From contig NHNW01000003.1 of NCBI GenBank assembly GCA_002786025.1, positions 868,001-932,000 of the forward strand: a stretch of DNA of 64,000 bases, in the 5' to 3' direction. This document shows, piece by piece, positions 11,655 to 24,470 of the stretch. The position numbers and the translations under genes are program-made. The notes under the pieces are model-generated. The model was not told the DNA's origin and ran no database searches. It saw nothing but the letters and a program-made list of their open reading frames with translations. The DNA is from Zasmidium citrigriseum. Taxonomy: Eukaryota; Ascomycota; Dothideomycetes; Mycosphaerellales; Mycosphaerellaceae. Positions within the stretch are counted from its first letter, which is position 1. Each line of letters starts with the position of its first letter.

Positions 11655-12105
11655 AGTACGCGGACTAACTACTATAGCTAGTAGCTATCTATACGCCTCC
11701 GAAGGAAATATAAAGTAGTAGTTCGGTCCCTCCTAGTACTACCCCTCTCTAGGTAGATCCGTCTTAGTATAGTTATCTAGAATCGGTAGAGATAAGTAAC
11801 GCCTAGTTAGCGTAAAACGGTTTATAGAGTCTAGTAGGTAGTAGTACTCGAGGTTAATATCCTTAGTACTAGCGACTTTAACGAATTAATAGTAGATAGT
11901 AACCTTACGAATAATATTATAGACGTTAGGAATACGATCCTTAGTATACTCGAGCTATATTATATTAGTATCTACTAAAGTAAACTAATAGATAGAATAA
12001 GTAACCTAGCGCTACTAATACTTATAGTATACGTCGTCCTTATACTAGAGTCTTAGCGTCTTAGGCTTAGTCGAGAATAAGCTCTATATCTTCGAAGAGC
12101 CGGGT
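11655..12105 (-). pseudogene. Latent frame F, unrecognised protein, RIP-inactivated
   Basis: Read leftward from 12105, the frame gives about 150 codons with only TAA/TAG interruptions. Segments include STKPKTLRL, TKDRIPNVYNIIRKVTI, VKVASTKDINLEYYYLLD and RRYLSLPILDNYTKTDLP. The alternation of charged and hydrophobic residues and the clear LLDSINRF helix speak for a former globular protein. It is the leftmost member of the minus-strand block that includes the integrase. The family is not recognised. Confidence 0.45.
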
Positions 12106-12584
12106 AGAGTATTTAAGAACTTAATATTAGGCGAGAGTAACTTATAGTCGGCTATTATCTACTATACGTTAGTATAGTAGCTAGTATAGTAGCGATTAGA
12201 TATACTACTTCGAGAAATAAGTTAGTATAGGAGTATAATTTAAAGTATAATTAAAGGGCTATATATTTAAAGGAGGTAGTTATTACTATTATCGTTAGTA
12301 TCGTAAGGAAGAAGAGGAAGAGGTTAAGAGCCTATATATATAGCTAGCTCCTACCTCTATATATACCCGAATTAATACCTATTATGTATAATTAGGAGAT
12401 TACTAGCGCTAAGGGTACTTATAATACCTATTATAGATTTAGGCTACTATTAAGGCGGCGTCCTTATAAAAGCTAAGCTATATATAATACTCGAGTATAG
12501 TAGCTTATATTATCGATATTAGGATACTAGTAGCCTTACGAATCGATCTAAGGTATACTATCTCTCGAGATATCTCTATAGCTT

Positions 12585-12663
12585 AAAGTAAGAAAGAGGA
12601 TTAAATTTCTCTACGAAGCTAGGCTATTACTTCGTAGAGAAATTTAATCCTCTTCCTTACTTT
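12585..12663. repeat. 79 bp near-perfect inverted repeat (hairpin family)
   Basis: The arms AAAGTAAGAAAGAGGATTAA... and ...TTAATCCTCTTCCTTACTTT surround the family core (CTCTACGAAG ... CTTCGTAGAG) with an 11 base loop. Arm mismatches are few. The outer arms are unrelated to those of the 24293 palindrome apart from the core. Confidence 0.8.
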
Positions 12664-13634
12664 CTCTAACCCTATATTTATTAGAGATACTATACTAATT
12701 ACTAATATATAGTAGGTTTATCTAACGAGTAATCCTACTAGCCGTAATAGTAAACGATAATAGTAGATAAAGCTTAAATAATACCTAGGAATATAATACT
12801 CGAATTTCTCTACGAAGGTATCTCTATTACTTTATAGAAGAACTCGAGCGTTATAAGGTTAGGTAAAGTACTATAGAATAGGTTAAAGAGAATAAGATAA
12901 GATAGTAATTGTATTTAGAGAAGTATATATATTATATATCTAGTTCGTTTATTACTACTTCTTTATTAACTTTATCTCGCGTTAAGATACTAATACTTTC
13001 TATACCTACTATAGCTTCTTCCCTTTCTATTAGTAAATACCTTCCTACTAGACGCTATCCTCCTAGACGCCCTTCTACTAAATACTATACTACTAAATAC
13101 CCTCTTATAGAACGTCTTCTATATCTATATCTACTATTAATAGTATATAGCTCGACCTAGTCCTAGAATCGAGAGCCGTCGAGAGTAGTTCCTACTACTA
13201 GTATAATCCTTACTAGTATCGATAGATATTAGATATCTAGTTTAACTAAGGCGACTAATAACCTATAGGCGGGAGTATAGTAGGGATAGGGTCTTTATTA
13301 TAAGTAAACGAAATCTTAGTCTATTCGACGATAGTATCTATTATATTAAGTAGAGGCTTTAGCGGCGGCTACTTCGTCTTCTTACTCTTCTTACCGCCTA
13401 ACTTAGCTAAGCTAGAACCTTTCGAGCCTAGAGCTATCTTCGAGCCTATAGAGAGTATAGTAGACTTTAAAGCTTTAGATAGTTTAGTCTTCGAGTTACC
13501 TAAGTCTTAAGTCTTTCTAGTATATAGTTTAGGGATAGTATTAGGCTTATCTAGTAGTAGTCGAAACGTAGGCTATAGCTTCCCTATCTTAGCTAGAACT
13601 AGCCTTACTAAGCTCGAGCCTTTACTAATATTAG

Positions 13635-13740
13635 ACTCTTACTTAATACCCGCCTCTTACTTAATACCCTCCTACTTAATACCCTCCTACTTAATACCCT
13701 TCTACTTAATACTCTCCTACTTAATACTCTCCTACTTAAT
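13635..13740. repeat. 15 bp minisatellite inside latent frame A
   Basis: Seven copies of CTACTTAATACCCTC and close variants; one copy is longer by three bases. On the minus strand it is in frame with latent frame A and would encode a five-residue repeat of the Ile/Met-Lys-Gln-Glu-Gly/Ser type. Confidence 0.75.
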
Positions 13741-15392
13741 ATAAACTACTTCGCTAGTATTATTACGTACTAGCTACTTACGTATAGAAGGATCCTTTAC
13801 TATTTATAAAACCTCTACTATTATAGGGAGTATTTCTTCTCTATCTAAGTTAATAAAGATAACGTTAAATAATAGTTCTCTACGAGAATTATTAATATTA
13901 ATTACTATTTCTATTAAACTACCTATATTATTATTTCCTATAGGCCGTTAGGCTTTAGAGGTTAGCTAGTCGTCGCTCTAGCTAACTAGGCGTAGCCGCT
14001 TTAGATTATCTAGCCGGACTATAGATATCTTACTACTTAGTTATAGTTAGGCTAAAGGGATCTTATAGGTTAGTTAAGTCGTAGGGATCTTAAAGATTAG
14101 TTAGATAGTCTAATAGATTAGTTAGGCTATAAGAAATTCGTCGAGTTATTAGCTTCTTAAGATTATTAGTAATATATTACTTTCGTCGTCTAACGATACG
14201 CTAGGAGAGAGGTAGTTACGCTCTATTAGACTATTATTATAGAAGAGGCTCTTATTATTAGTAATACCTAGAATCGGACTTAATCGTCGAAACTACGCTA
14301 GCGAAGAACGTACTATAGTAGAAGTCTAAGTACTAGTAGGTAGTTTAATAGGTACTTAAGTACTAGCGGGTAGATTAATAGGTAGTTCGATTATAGCGTA
14401 GACGTTAGGAGATACGTCGAGCTTAGGCTCGGACTCCTCTTCTATATTATAAAGTAACGTAATCTTAACTTAACGTTCCTACTACTTAGTTAAGCGTTTA
14501 TTTAAGAGTTTAAAAGGTAGAAGTATATTATCTAGGTTATTAGCCTCTCGAGAGGTAAGACTAGGGTATTAAGGCTTATTCGTATAGCTATCGAATCTAG
14601 TAATAAGGAAGCCGTCGAAGTAGTTCTTTTCTACCTACGTAATCGTAAAATCGTCCCTTACGTCCTAGTATAAGCGGAAATATAAGCGCGAGTTACGCTA
14701 ATTAGCTAGCTAGTTCTTAATTACGAAGTTATATAATTTATCTCTATATACTATTAACTAGAAGTTAAAGGTAATCTTACCCTTATCGTACTTCTAAGTC
14801 TAAGGGTTATTAACGTTCCCTATAGTTACTAGAACTATATAGATATTAACTTAGAACTTAATCTCCCTAGGAGCTACCTTCGATTAGAATAGATAAGAAG
14901 GCTCTACTAACGAAGTATAAGGTAGAAACGAGGGTAGTAATAAGCGATCTTTAGTTAGTCGAGGCGGGCGAGTAGACGCTACTAGTCTAAGCGGATTACC
15001 TTTAGTACTACTAATCTTCCGTTTTTTAGGCTTCTTCTTATTCTTATTAAGAAGATCCTAGGCTCGTCTATTAATAAAGGCCTAAAAATCTATAGTAGTA
15101 GTCGTTAATAGGCTAGGCGTAGAAGCGTTTATAGGTAGGCTAGACGTAGAAGCGTTTAAAGGTAGGCTTAGTAGACTATTATATATAGTAGCTCCGAACT
15201 CTAGCTCGTATAGCCTAGGTTCTAAATTCGTATTAATTAGGCTATATTATAGGTAGACTTCGAGACTTTTATCGTATCTTAATAGCTAACTACGTAGGAG
15301 TTTAGAATAGAAAGGGGTCTAATTAGTAACTAGTAGAGGTATATTTAATATTAGAGGTAGATAAGTATATTATCGATAAATAAGCTATATAC

Positions 15393-15651
<259 letters not shown>

Positions 15652-16164
15652 GCGAGGTAGATACGTACCTAGTACTAGTAAAGTATATATCTATATATAA
15701 CGTCCTTAATTTAGTAGCTTACTAGTAGTAGTAAAGACGGCGACTATACGATCCTACGGCTATAACTCGTATCGATTAGGGGGCTTAAACTTATCGAGTT
15801 TACCGCTAGCGTTAAGGAAATTAGTAGCTCGATCGTAGAGGTAGTAATATACCCGTAAATAGAGCTTCTTCTCTAGGTTATTAGGGTCTAGCTTACTACT
15901 ATAGAATCGTAGCGGGAAACCTATAGCCTATAGCTCTCTATTATACTAATTAAGAGTACCTAATAGTAGATAGGAGTTAAGGTCTAGATTCGTTAGCGTA
16001 TATACTACTTAGGCCGTATATCTAAATATAGCGAGTTCCTCTTAGCGATTAACTCGACTTAGCGATTAACTCGACGTAGCGTACTAGCGTAGCTATAATC
16101 GTAGCTAATCGCTAATAAATAGCTAGTACTCTACTATTATTATATTAAGGCTTAATTTAAAATT

Positions 16165-17450
16165 AAGTTACTATAACTATAGTCTATAACCTTAGTACTA
16201 AAGACTAACTCCTAAGCCGTATTAATAGGAAGATATACGTACTAAATAACTCTACCCTCTCTAGCTATTACTATACTATAGAGTCGTTAGTATTAAGTAG
16301 TACGCTATAGAACTCGGCCTCTTTAAGCTTAGGGTAGTCGTAGAGTACCTTTAGAATTCCTTAAGGGCCCCTAGTTTCGAGATTTTACTTACGAATACTA
16401 TATAAGTTCTAGCTTAATACGAACTTATAGATAGTATACTAAAGGATAGGTATATAGATAGTAAGCTAGGTAACCCGATAGGCCTTATTTATACTATTAT
16501 AGGCGCGTATAGCTACTATACGATCCTATAAGTTACGCTATTAGTTAATTATAGCCTTTACGATCTCGCCCTACTAGTATTCGATAGTCTAGTTTCCCTT
16601 ACTTATTATATACTAGAAGTAGTCGTTAAACTCGAGCTTAGTCCCTTCTATAAGTTTATAGAGCTATAGATATATATCTACTAGTATTAGTATCTTAACC
16701 CCTTAATTAGAACGTATAATTCGAGGGAGCCGTCCTAATAGATATATAGTAAGTATATAATACGTAAAGACTAAGAACTTCGTCTTAGCTAGGTATCTAA
16801 TATAATACTATATAATCTTCCGCGAGTATACGTTAATATAAGTATATACCGTAATTCTAAAATACGGGTAGATCTTATAGAAGGTATTAATAGAGTATAT
16901 ATTATCTAGTCTAATTACTTATAGGCGTATACTTTAGGGACGACGCTTCTTTCCTAGGCGCCGTACTTTAAATACTAATTTTACTTTTAATCGTACGAGT
17001 CGATAGATACGATCCCTTCTAATAAGGCGCTATATTCGATAAAGTATCGCTATAAGCTCTTAGTATCTAATATTCTATTTTATACTATAGCTAAGGATAT
17101 AATCTAACGCTATATTAATCTCTTAGTTAACCTCTTTAGGATTTCGGTTCGTATACTATTAGTAGAGGTTTATCTTATAGCGAAGTTATTTAAGTCGATA
17201 TACTAATAGTACGAATCCGTCTAGTCTTAGTATATCTAAGGTCGTCTTATTATTAAGCTATATATCCTAGAAGAGCTTAATAATCCTCGCCTTTAGGCGT
17301 CTCTCTACTTAGCCCTCTCTATACTCTCCCTTCGGTTACGTTAAGATACTCTAGTCTACTAATCGTCTATTAAGAGTAGCTAATAAGATACGAATACTAT
17401 CTACGCGGAGGTTAGAGCGGACTTTATCTATAGTAAAGCTATTATACTTA
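16165..17450 (-). pseudogene. RIP-inactivated DDE integrase (integrase core domain family)
   Basis: The minus-strand frame, with RIP stops read as Gln/Trp, shows the layout of fungal and metazoan cellular integrase core proteins (rve-like fold). A helical N-terminal region contains RLRYKINLY and later IRRDRIYRL. The core follows with YSINTFYKIYPYF, VYTYINVYSRKIIWYYI, LPRIIRSN and, after RIP stops, TIEYWWGEIVKAII, then a C-terminal stretch IYIPIL...SWNLYSIRKQ. The catalytic positions are N, N, E now: codons 16886-16888 and 16706-16708 read AAT, each preceded by T, so both are explained by GAT to AAT at TpG. The Glu at 16580-16582 is intact. D-D spacing is 60 residues and D-E 42. This would be the recombinase that moved the element. 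Exact start and stop are uncertain. Confidence 0.78.
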
Positions 17451-19939
17451 ATTTTCCTCTCGATTTTAGTACGCTTTACGTCGAGGTTTAGTCTTAGGCG
17501 AGGTATCCTATCGTTCTTACTTAAAGAGTATTAAAGAGAAAGGGGCTATAGTCGCCTCGATAATAATATTTATATTACCTACTCTTCTATTAAGGGCTAG
17601 AAATACGGAAGCGCTAGTAGATATTTAAAACTTTTAATTATTCTATAAAGCGTAAAGACTATAAAGTAGTAAATAATATCTACTAGCTTCCGCGGCTACT
17701 TAGAAGGATCGTCGTCTTATAGACTAAGTTAGTATTATTAAGACTCCGAGAAGTACTCGCTTACTTATTATTACTATAGGTAGTAGGTTAAGTTATAATT
17801 ATAGGCTATATTAGGGCTAGCGGGTTTATTACTCTTCCCTAAAGTAAGATAAGTCGCCTAGGCTACTAAAAGGAGGTACGACGTCGCTTAGATAAGGATC
17901 TATACGGCTTAAGTTAGCCTATAAAAAGGGCGAGGCTTTAAATTTATCTATAAAGTAAGAAACGTACTTTATAGATAAATTAAAGATTATAGCTACTTCT
18001 CTTATTCTTTAGTAGCTATTAATAGTAGTAGCGAGTAGGCTATTAATATTCTCTAATATACTAGACTTAGAATATATATTACGGTTAGCGATAGCGATAA
18101 CGATATTAGCGTATATACGTCGATTAGCTAAAGAATAAATAACGCTAGTTTATATATAAAAGATTATTCTTCTATAAAGTATTCCTATAGATATCTATTA
18201 GCGCCTATTCCGCCTAGCTAATAAGTAGATTTAATATATCTATATCGTACTAGAAGATATTTAATTATAGGTATATTATCTTTAACTTCGTAGAAGAGTT
18301 AAAACTTTAGATACCTACTAGCGCGTAGGTAGATTAGGCGAATAGTTAGGAAAGCGCTTTTTCTACGAAGTAAGAGCGCTACTTTATAGAAAAATAGCTT
18401 TCCTAAAAATTCTATATAATATCCTATCTTAGCTCTACTATTAATAAATATATTAATACTACTACCTCTCTCTATTAGAGCGCTATTATTCTTCTATAAA
18501 GCGATACGTATACGTCCGAATCGAATTCGTAAGCTCTACTAATAAGTTTCCTTTCTACTACTATCCTTCTACTACTCTTATCGCCTTTACCGCTAAGTCC
18601 CTCTATTACTACTAAGTCTCTCTATTACTATTTCTATTACCTAGAGTCCTTCCTACTAGCCTAAGTATTATAGAAGAGGAGGATTACGCTTAAAGAGAAG
18701 GGTTATTTAGCTACTAGGTATAATAAGTACTTTATAAAGGAAATACTTACCTCTACTATCGTAATTATATACTTATTAACTAGGCTAAGGCTAGGGAAAT
18801 ATATATAGTACTACTATCTATATTAATATTAAAGTATTAGGTAGACGGGCGGAACGGGAACCTTATATATAGGCTATAAGGATATAGAGATCTAAGGTTT
18901 AGTATAAGATCCTCTTCTCTACTAGGTATCGTATTAACTAGCTAGAGCTAGGAAATAATACCTTTCGCTACGACTAATCTAATAGCTATAGTTAATAACT
19001 AAAGCCGGATAGTATAGATTATTAGTATACCGTAGAGGATAAGGATAATAATATTCTTATAAGTAAGTAAAGTACTAACTATTACTAACTAGGGCTATTA
19101 GTTCTATAAATAAACTAGTATTCCCTAGTAGACCTTTAAGTAAAAGAGTATAAAAGGGCTAAGGAGATATATAGCGCTAGTCGTTATTAAGCGTAAACGT
19201 CTTTAGGCTTTATTAAAAAGTACCTAGGACCTAAGTATACTCTTATAACTAATAGTACTAGATAACGACTAGTATAAGCCGCCTCTTTTATAGTCGAGAT
19301 TAAGACTATATATAGTAAATAGTACCTCTCGTAATAATAGTATAGATAGTTTAACGCCTTAACGCTAGAGTATTATTATAATAGGCGGAGCGTAGCTATT
19401 AAGGTCGTTATAAGTAGTAACTAATATAGCTAAAGGTAGGTAACCCGAAGGCGACTCGTAGGCTCGCTTACTAGTACCCTATTAATAACTAATAGACTTA
19501 GATAGACTAAGTAAGAAGGATAGTAATACTTTTATAGTTAGTAACGCCTACTAATCTACTAGAATCTTATCGATTCTAGTACTAGATAAGAGGATATATT
19601 ACGCTATAGCTAGCGGCTAACTAAATAAGAAGGATAAGGTATAAGGCCGACTAAGTAGAATCTTATCGATTCTAGGTAGATAGCGATAGTACTAAGTAAA
19701 GGAAGTAAAGCGGTCTAGCGATATCTACTTTTCCTAACCTTTATACTAAAGTATAAAGTAGTCTAGCGTCTATTACCTTCCTAGCCTTCGTAGAAGCTAA
19801 TAACCTAATAGACGAAGCGGTCTAGTAGTCTTCGCCTTTCCTAACCTCTACTAAAGTAGAGTAGTCTAGCGTCTACTACCTTTCTAGCCTTTATAGAAGC
19901 TAATAGCCTATAAGCTAAAACCTTTTAGGTACTTAGTTA

Positions 19940-20280
19940 TTTAGTAAGGTAGATAGTAGCTAGCCTACCGCTTAGTTTAACGTCGTAAAGCTAGACGGAA
20001 ACTAATACCTATTAGCTATTACTACTACTATTAACGAGACGGGTAGTAACTAGGTTATCGTCCTATACTAGTAGGTATTAGAGGTTAATAAAAGGAAGAA
20101 GAAGGAAGAGCGCGCGTAATAAAGTTTTAAGCTCGTATAGGTAGCCGCGTAATATAACGTTAGTATAGGTAAGGTAAGGTATTTAATAGTAATAGATATC
20201 TATATAAATAGCTAGAGTTTATAGAGTTTAGACTTAGGCGTTTTTAAGAAAGAGTTAGAGGTAGGAAAGGATAATTTAGC
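19940..20280 (+). pseudogene. Latent frame E, unrecognised, RIP-inactivated
   Basis: A plus frame in step with TTT at 19976 gives about 110 codons with only TAA/TAG interruptions. Segments are FNVVKLDGN, YLLAITTTINETGSN, VLEVNKRKKKEERA and FKLVQVAAQYNVS. The composition is protein-like and ends in a basic, then mixed, helix. It is bounded on the right by a hairpin copy at 20282. No family recognised. Confidence 0.38.
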
Positions 20281-20821
20281 TATTCTTCTATAAAGTAGTA
20301 GCTTTACTTTATAGAGAAATTCGAACGTAGGACTATCCTAGCGCCTATAGGTAGGTTATTATTAGGCTTATCGCTCGTAATAGGTATTACTACTAGCTAC
20401 TAAAGTTACCTATTTTTCTACGAAGTACTAGCCTAGCTTCGTAGAAAAGTTCTAAGCTCTAATAGCTAGTATAGACTCCCGCCTTTAATAATAGATAGTA
20501 ATATAATCTATCCTTAACCTTTCTACGTTTAACTTTATAGCCGCCTAGGCCTACGTTAGTAGTCTTATATAAAGAGGAGAACTATAGTTATAATATAAAG
20601 AAGGATAATAATAGCTAGATAGAGTAGGGTAAGGAGTAGGCTAGAGATACTAATATCTAGAGCTATACCTATTTAATATAAGTAATTCTCCTACGATATA
20701 TATATACCGCTTCGTAGAAGAACTATAGTAATTAGAGGTATACTTAGAGTTATAAGTTAAGAAAGATTTATACTAATTAACTAAGATAAGCGACTAAGAT
20801 AGGCTAGCGATTTATTTATAT

Positions 20822-21500
20822 ACTAAATTCTCTTCTTCTTCTCCTACTTCTTCCTCGTCTTCTCGTCCTCGACCTTTACCTAGCTCTCCTTAATATAGTA
20901 TCTATACGTATATTATCGCTAGAGTATAATTCTTCGTTAGTAATACTAGAGGCTATATTCCTAACTATATCTTTACTAAATCTCTTAATAAGCTACTCTT
21001 TCGTCTCGACTAGTAGAGATTCTCTATATAGTCTAGTCTTAATCTAGTAGAGGTAGTAGATTACCTAACTACTAGCTAGTCCTAGTATTATTAGGAAAAG
21101 AAGAGAGGAAGGGGAAGAGAGAGCTAAAGAAAAGGAGGGGGTTAAAGAAGAGGCTAGGCCTAAAGGTTATTATTTCTCTAAGTATAGCTAGAATCCTCTT
21201 CCTCTAGCTTCTTTAGTATACTACTATCTATATTAGTAGTCTTAGGTAGTAGATAGTATAGAATAGTATAAACGCCCGTCTCCTCCCTAATCTCCTATTA
21301 CCTTCTCTACTACTAGCCTAACTCTACTACTAGCCTAATATAGTAGCCTAGGACTACGACTATATAGTACTTAAGGACATAGATAGCGTTAGTCTTAGGT
21401 AGTAGATAGTATAGAATAGTATTAACGCCCGTCTCTCTCTAATCTCCTATTACCTTCTCTACTACTAGCCTAATATAGTAGCCTAGAACCGCGACTATAT
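20822..21500 (+). pseudogene. Latent frame C, Ser-rich to Arg/Gly-rich protein, RIP-inactivated
   Basis: The frame in step with 20822 begins with a Ser/Pro-rich stretch, then a globular-looking part (IYTYIIARV, FFVSNTRGYIPNYIFTKSLNKLLFRLD, SSLNLVEVVDYLTTS), then a strongly basic EKKRGRGRES segment and a Ser run. The far end runs into a direct duplication of about 150 bp (21239-21391 and 21392-21510). I cannot assign a family. Interruptions are only TAA/TAG. Confidence 0.42.
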
Positions 21501-21510
21501 AGTACTCGAG
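21239..21510. repeat. Direct tandem duplication, unit about 120-150 bp
   Basis: The block starting GTCTTAGGTAGTAGATAGTA at 21239 recurs at 21392 with the same order of sub-blocks. The second copy lacks about 20 bases in the CTACTACTAGCCTAA part. Differences are otherwise mainly transitions. Confidence 0.75.
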
Positions 21511-21954
21511 GATAGAGAGCTATATACTTTCTAGGAGTCCTAGTTAGGGTAGAGGAGTTAGTAAAGTTAGTAATTTCTCTATAAAGAGTAACTACTACTT
21601 CGTAGAGAAACTACCTACCTCTTCGATTCCTATCGCTCTATATAATACCTCTAGTACTTTAACCTATATACCTAACGGTCGTCGATAGTAGTACTACTAG
21701 TAGTATATACGAATAAGATATTAAGGAATCTAAAGATAGTATATACCTAACCTAGTTATATAGCTTTAAGAAGTTCTCCTTTAGTAATATAATAATATAT
21801 CTTAAACCTAGTAATATCTCCTATAATAGCCGTATATTAATATATATAGTCGCTATAGTTACGCGACCTACTTATTATACTCTCTAACTCTCGCGACGTT
21901 TAGATACGTCCGTACTACCTTTTAACTAGTTCTATATAGCCGTTATCTAGTTTA

Positions 21955-22175
21955 TAATTCTATAAGTAAAGGCTCGTCTTCTCTAGTATCTTATACTTAT
22001 AATACTTTAAGTAAAGGCTAGTCTTCCCTAGCCTCTACTAGCTTAGCCGTTATTTTATACTTATAATACTTTAAGTAAAGGCTCGTCTTTAAGTAAGGTC
22101 TCGCCTTTTAGCCGTTATCTTATACTTATAATACTTTAAGTAAAGGCTCGTCTTACCTAGCCTCTCTAGAACTCT
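21955..22175. repeat. Tandem repeat built on a 30 bp block, four copies
   Basis: TTAAGTAAAGGCTCGTCTT preceded by ACTTATAATAC recurs near 21960 (partial), 22000, 22060 and 22125, with spacers of about 30-40 bases. Confidence 0.65.
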
Positions 22176-23184
22176 AGGATATAGCTAGAGGTAAGCCTAT
22201 TATACGTAATAGGACCGTCTATCTATTCCGCTCTACTGTCTATAGCGATAGTATCGTAGAAGATAGTACTAGTAGTACTCTTCTCTAACCCCTTATTAGG
22301 ATTAAAATAGATTAGGTTATTAAAGGAAGAAGAGTCTAGTAGCTATAAGGAGTCTAATATAGGCTAGAAGGTAGCCTCTATATTAGAGCCTATAGAGCCT
22401 ATACCCGCCTAGCTATCCTAGCCTAAAGGGTAGCCTAAGGGGGGGTCCTACTACTCCGCTCTACTAGCGCTACTATCTATAGGGGGCCTAGGGAGTCCTC
22501 CGCCTAAGTAAGGAATATATAGTATTCGCTAGCTAAAGGAAAAGGATTAGAGTAGTATAAGAGTAGTAGATATAGGCTAGCTAGTAGTCTATACGTCGTC
22601 TATATTACTAAAAGTCGCTTATAGTAATAGTAAACGCTAATTATATATAGTAGTAGGTAGTCTAATACTCCTATAGAGTTACGAATTCTCCTATAAAGCT
22701 ATACTATTACTTCGTAGAATAATTCGATATTCTAGTAACTAGTAACGACGCCTACTATTACGTATATTATACTAACCCTTAGAATTACGACTATAAGCTC
22801 TATATAGCCTTCTTCCTTCTACCTTCTTCTTCCTCTATAACGAATAGTTAGACCTAAGTATATCTAGGAAGCTTTCTAATACCTATAGAAGCTAGGCCTA
22901 CGTTAGTAGTCTTAGATTAAGAAGGACGAGAATATTACCTAAGCGAAGTAACTTAAGAAGAAAGATAGGTTAATTTAATCTTTAGTAAGGTATTAAATTT
23001 TTCTATAAAGTCGGACTAGTACTTTATAGAAAAACTCGATCTCTATTTATTAGTAAGGACCCTCTAGTACTATTATTAGTACTTTAGCCTCGACTTCTTA
23101 TCTTCGCCTACTTACTATTAAATACTATAGGGCGGACGAAGTTATAAGACGTTAAGTATAAACGGACTAAGGTAGTTTCTAGGC

Positions 23185-23585
23185 CTAGTAATTATATTAT
23201 AGTCCTTAGCGTTAGTAGAGACTTCGAATCGATCTACCTCTATACTAGTATTATATTATAGTCCTTAGCGTTAGTAGAACCTCTATACTAGTACGGCGAT
23301 TATATTATAGTCCTTAGCGTTAGTAGAACCTCTATACTAGTACGGTAATTATATTATAGTCCTTAGCGTTAGTAGAACCTCTACGCTAGTACGGCGATTA
23401 TATTATAGTCCTTAGCGTTAGTAGACTTCGAATCGATCTACTTCTATACTAGTATAGCGACTATATCCTAGTCCTTAGTATAGCGACTATATTATAGTCC
23501 TTAGTATTATTAGAGACTTCGAATCGATCTACCTCTATACTAGTATAGCGACTATATTAAAGTCCTTAGCGTTAGTAGAGCCTAC
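23185..23585. repeat. Tandem repeat, unit about 48-60 bp, about eight copies
   Basis: Each unit has TATATTATAGTCCTTAGCGT TAGTAGA, then either ACCTCTATACTAGTACGGCG or a longer form with ACTTCGAATCGATCTACCTC. Long and short unit types alternate irregularly. Confidence 0.75.
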
Positions 23586-24292
23586 GCCGCTACTAGACTA
23601 AAAAACTTTAAACTAGCCGAGTTAAGTCGATTACCGCTATTTCTAGCGTCGGCTAATTAGAGGGCGAGAAACCGTATTAGATATTCGCGTAATTCTTATA
23701 TTAGATAGACGTATTAACGCGATCTACTAGTATATAGCCTAAGTAATTAATATAGGTATTACTACCCTCTATACTACCTTTACTACTATCTCCGCCCTCT
23801 ACTATATCTTCTCGTACTATACCTAACCCCCTTATCCCTAGGATCTAACGACTATCTACCCTATCCTAGGATCTATTACTCTACTACTCTTTTCGTCCCT
23901 ATCGCCCCTTCTATCCTTCTACTACCCCTATCTACCTTATAGCGAGTTAATACTAAGCCTAAACGAGATATTATATACTATCTACTATCCCTATCCCCTA
24001 ATATATAGTAAATTACGCTCTTATATTATATATTAGGTTAGTATAGCTTAGCTAGTATAACTCTAGTTTCTCTAAATAATAAAGTTTATTAAAAGATCTC
24101 TAAATACCTATATTATATAACGATATCGATTAATCTAATTTAATTAATTAATTTAAATTAATTTAAATCGATCGATTTAATAAACTCTAATAGTAGGTAA
24201 TTTAGGGTAATAAGTACTTCTTTTTTACCCTCTATTACCCTTTAATTAATATATAAGTTTAGTTCTATACCTAGCTCTAAGGAATACGAGTA

Positions 24293-24376
24293 TTAGGAAA
24301 GGCGAGGTAGCTCTATTCTTCTACGAAGTAGTAGCTACTACTTCGTAGAAGAATAGAGCTACCTCGCCTTTCCTAA
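24293..24376. repeat. 84 bp perfect palindrome (member of the hairpin family)
   Basis: Two 41-base arms meet at a GC centre. The left arm begins TTAGGAAAGGCGAGG and ends ACGAAGTAGTA; the right arm is its exact reverse complement. One base further out the pair is A against G, which again fits a RIP transition. It lies about 95 bases from another hairpin copy (24436-24473), just beyond the 3' end of a latent minus-strand frame. Confidence 0.85.
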
Positions 24377-24470
24377 CCTTAGTCTTAGTACTACGATTAG
24401 CTCTATATATAGGCCTAGGAAGGGAAATAAGCTACGTTCTTCTATAAAGTAAGTATATTACTTCGTAGAA

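Noticed and set aside
12909..13160. 83-codon plus-strand ORF inside the RIP island
   Set aside because: It exists only because one TG survived (ATG near 12909). It is antisense to the tail of latent frame A and has low-complexity composition.
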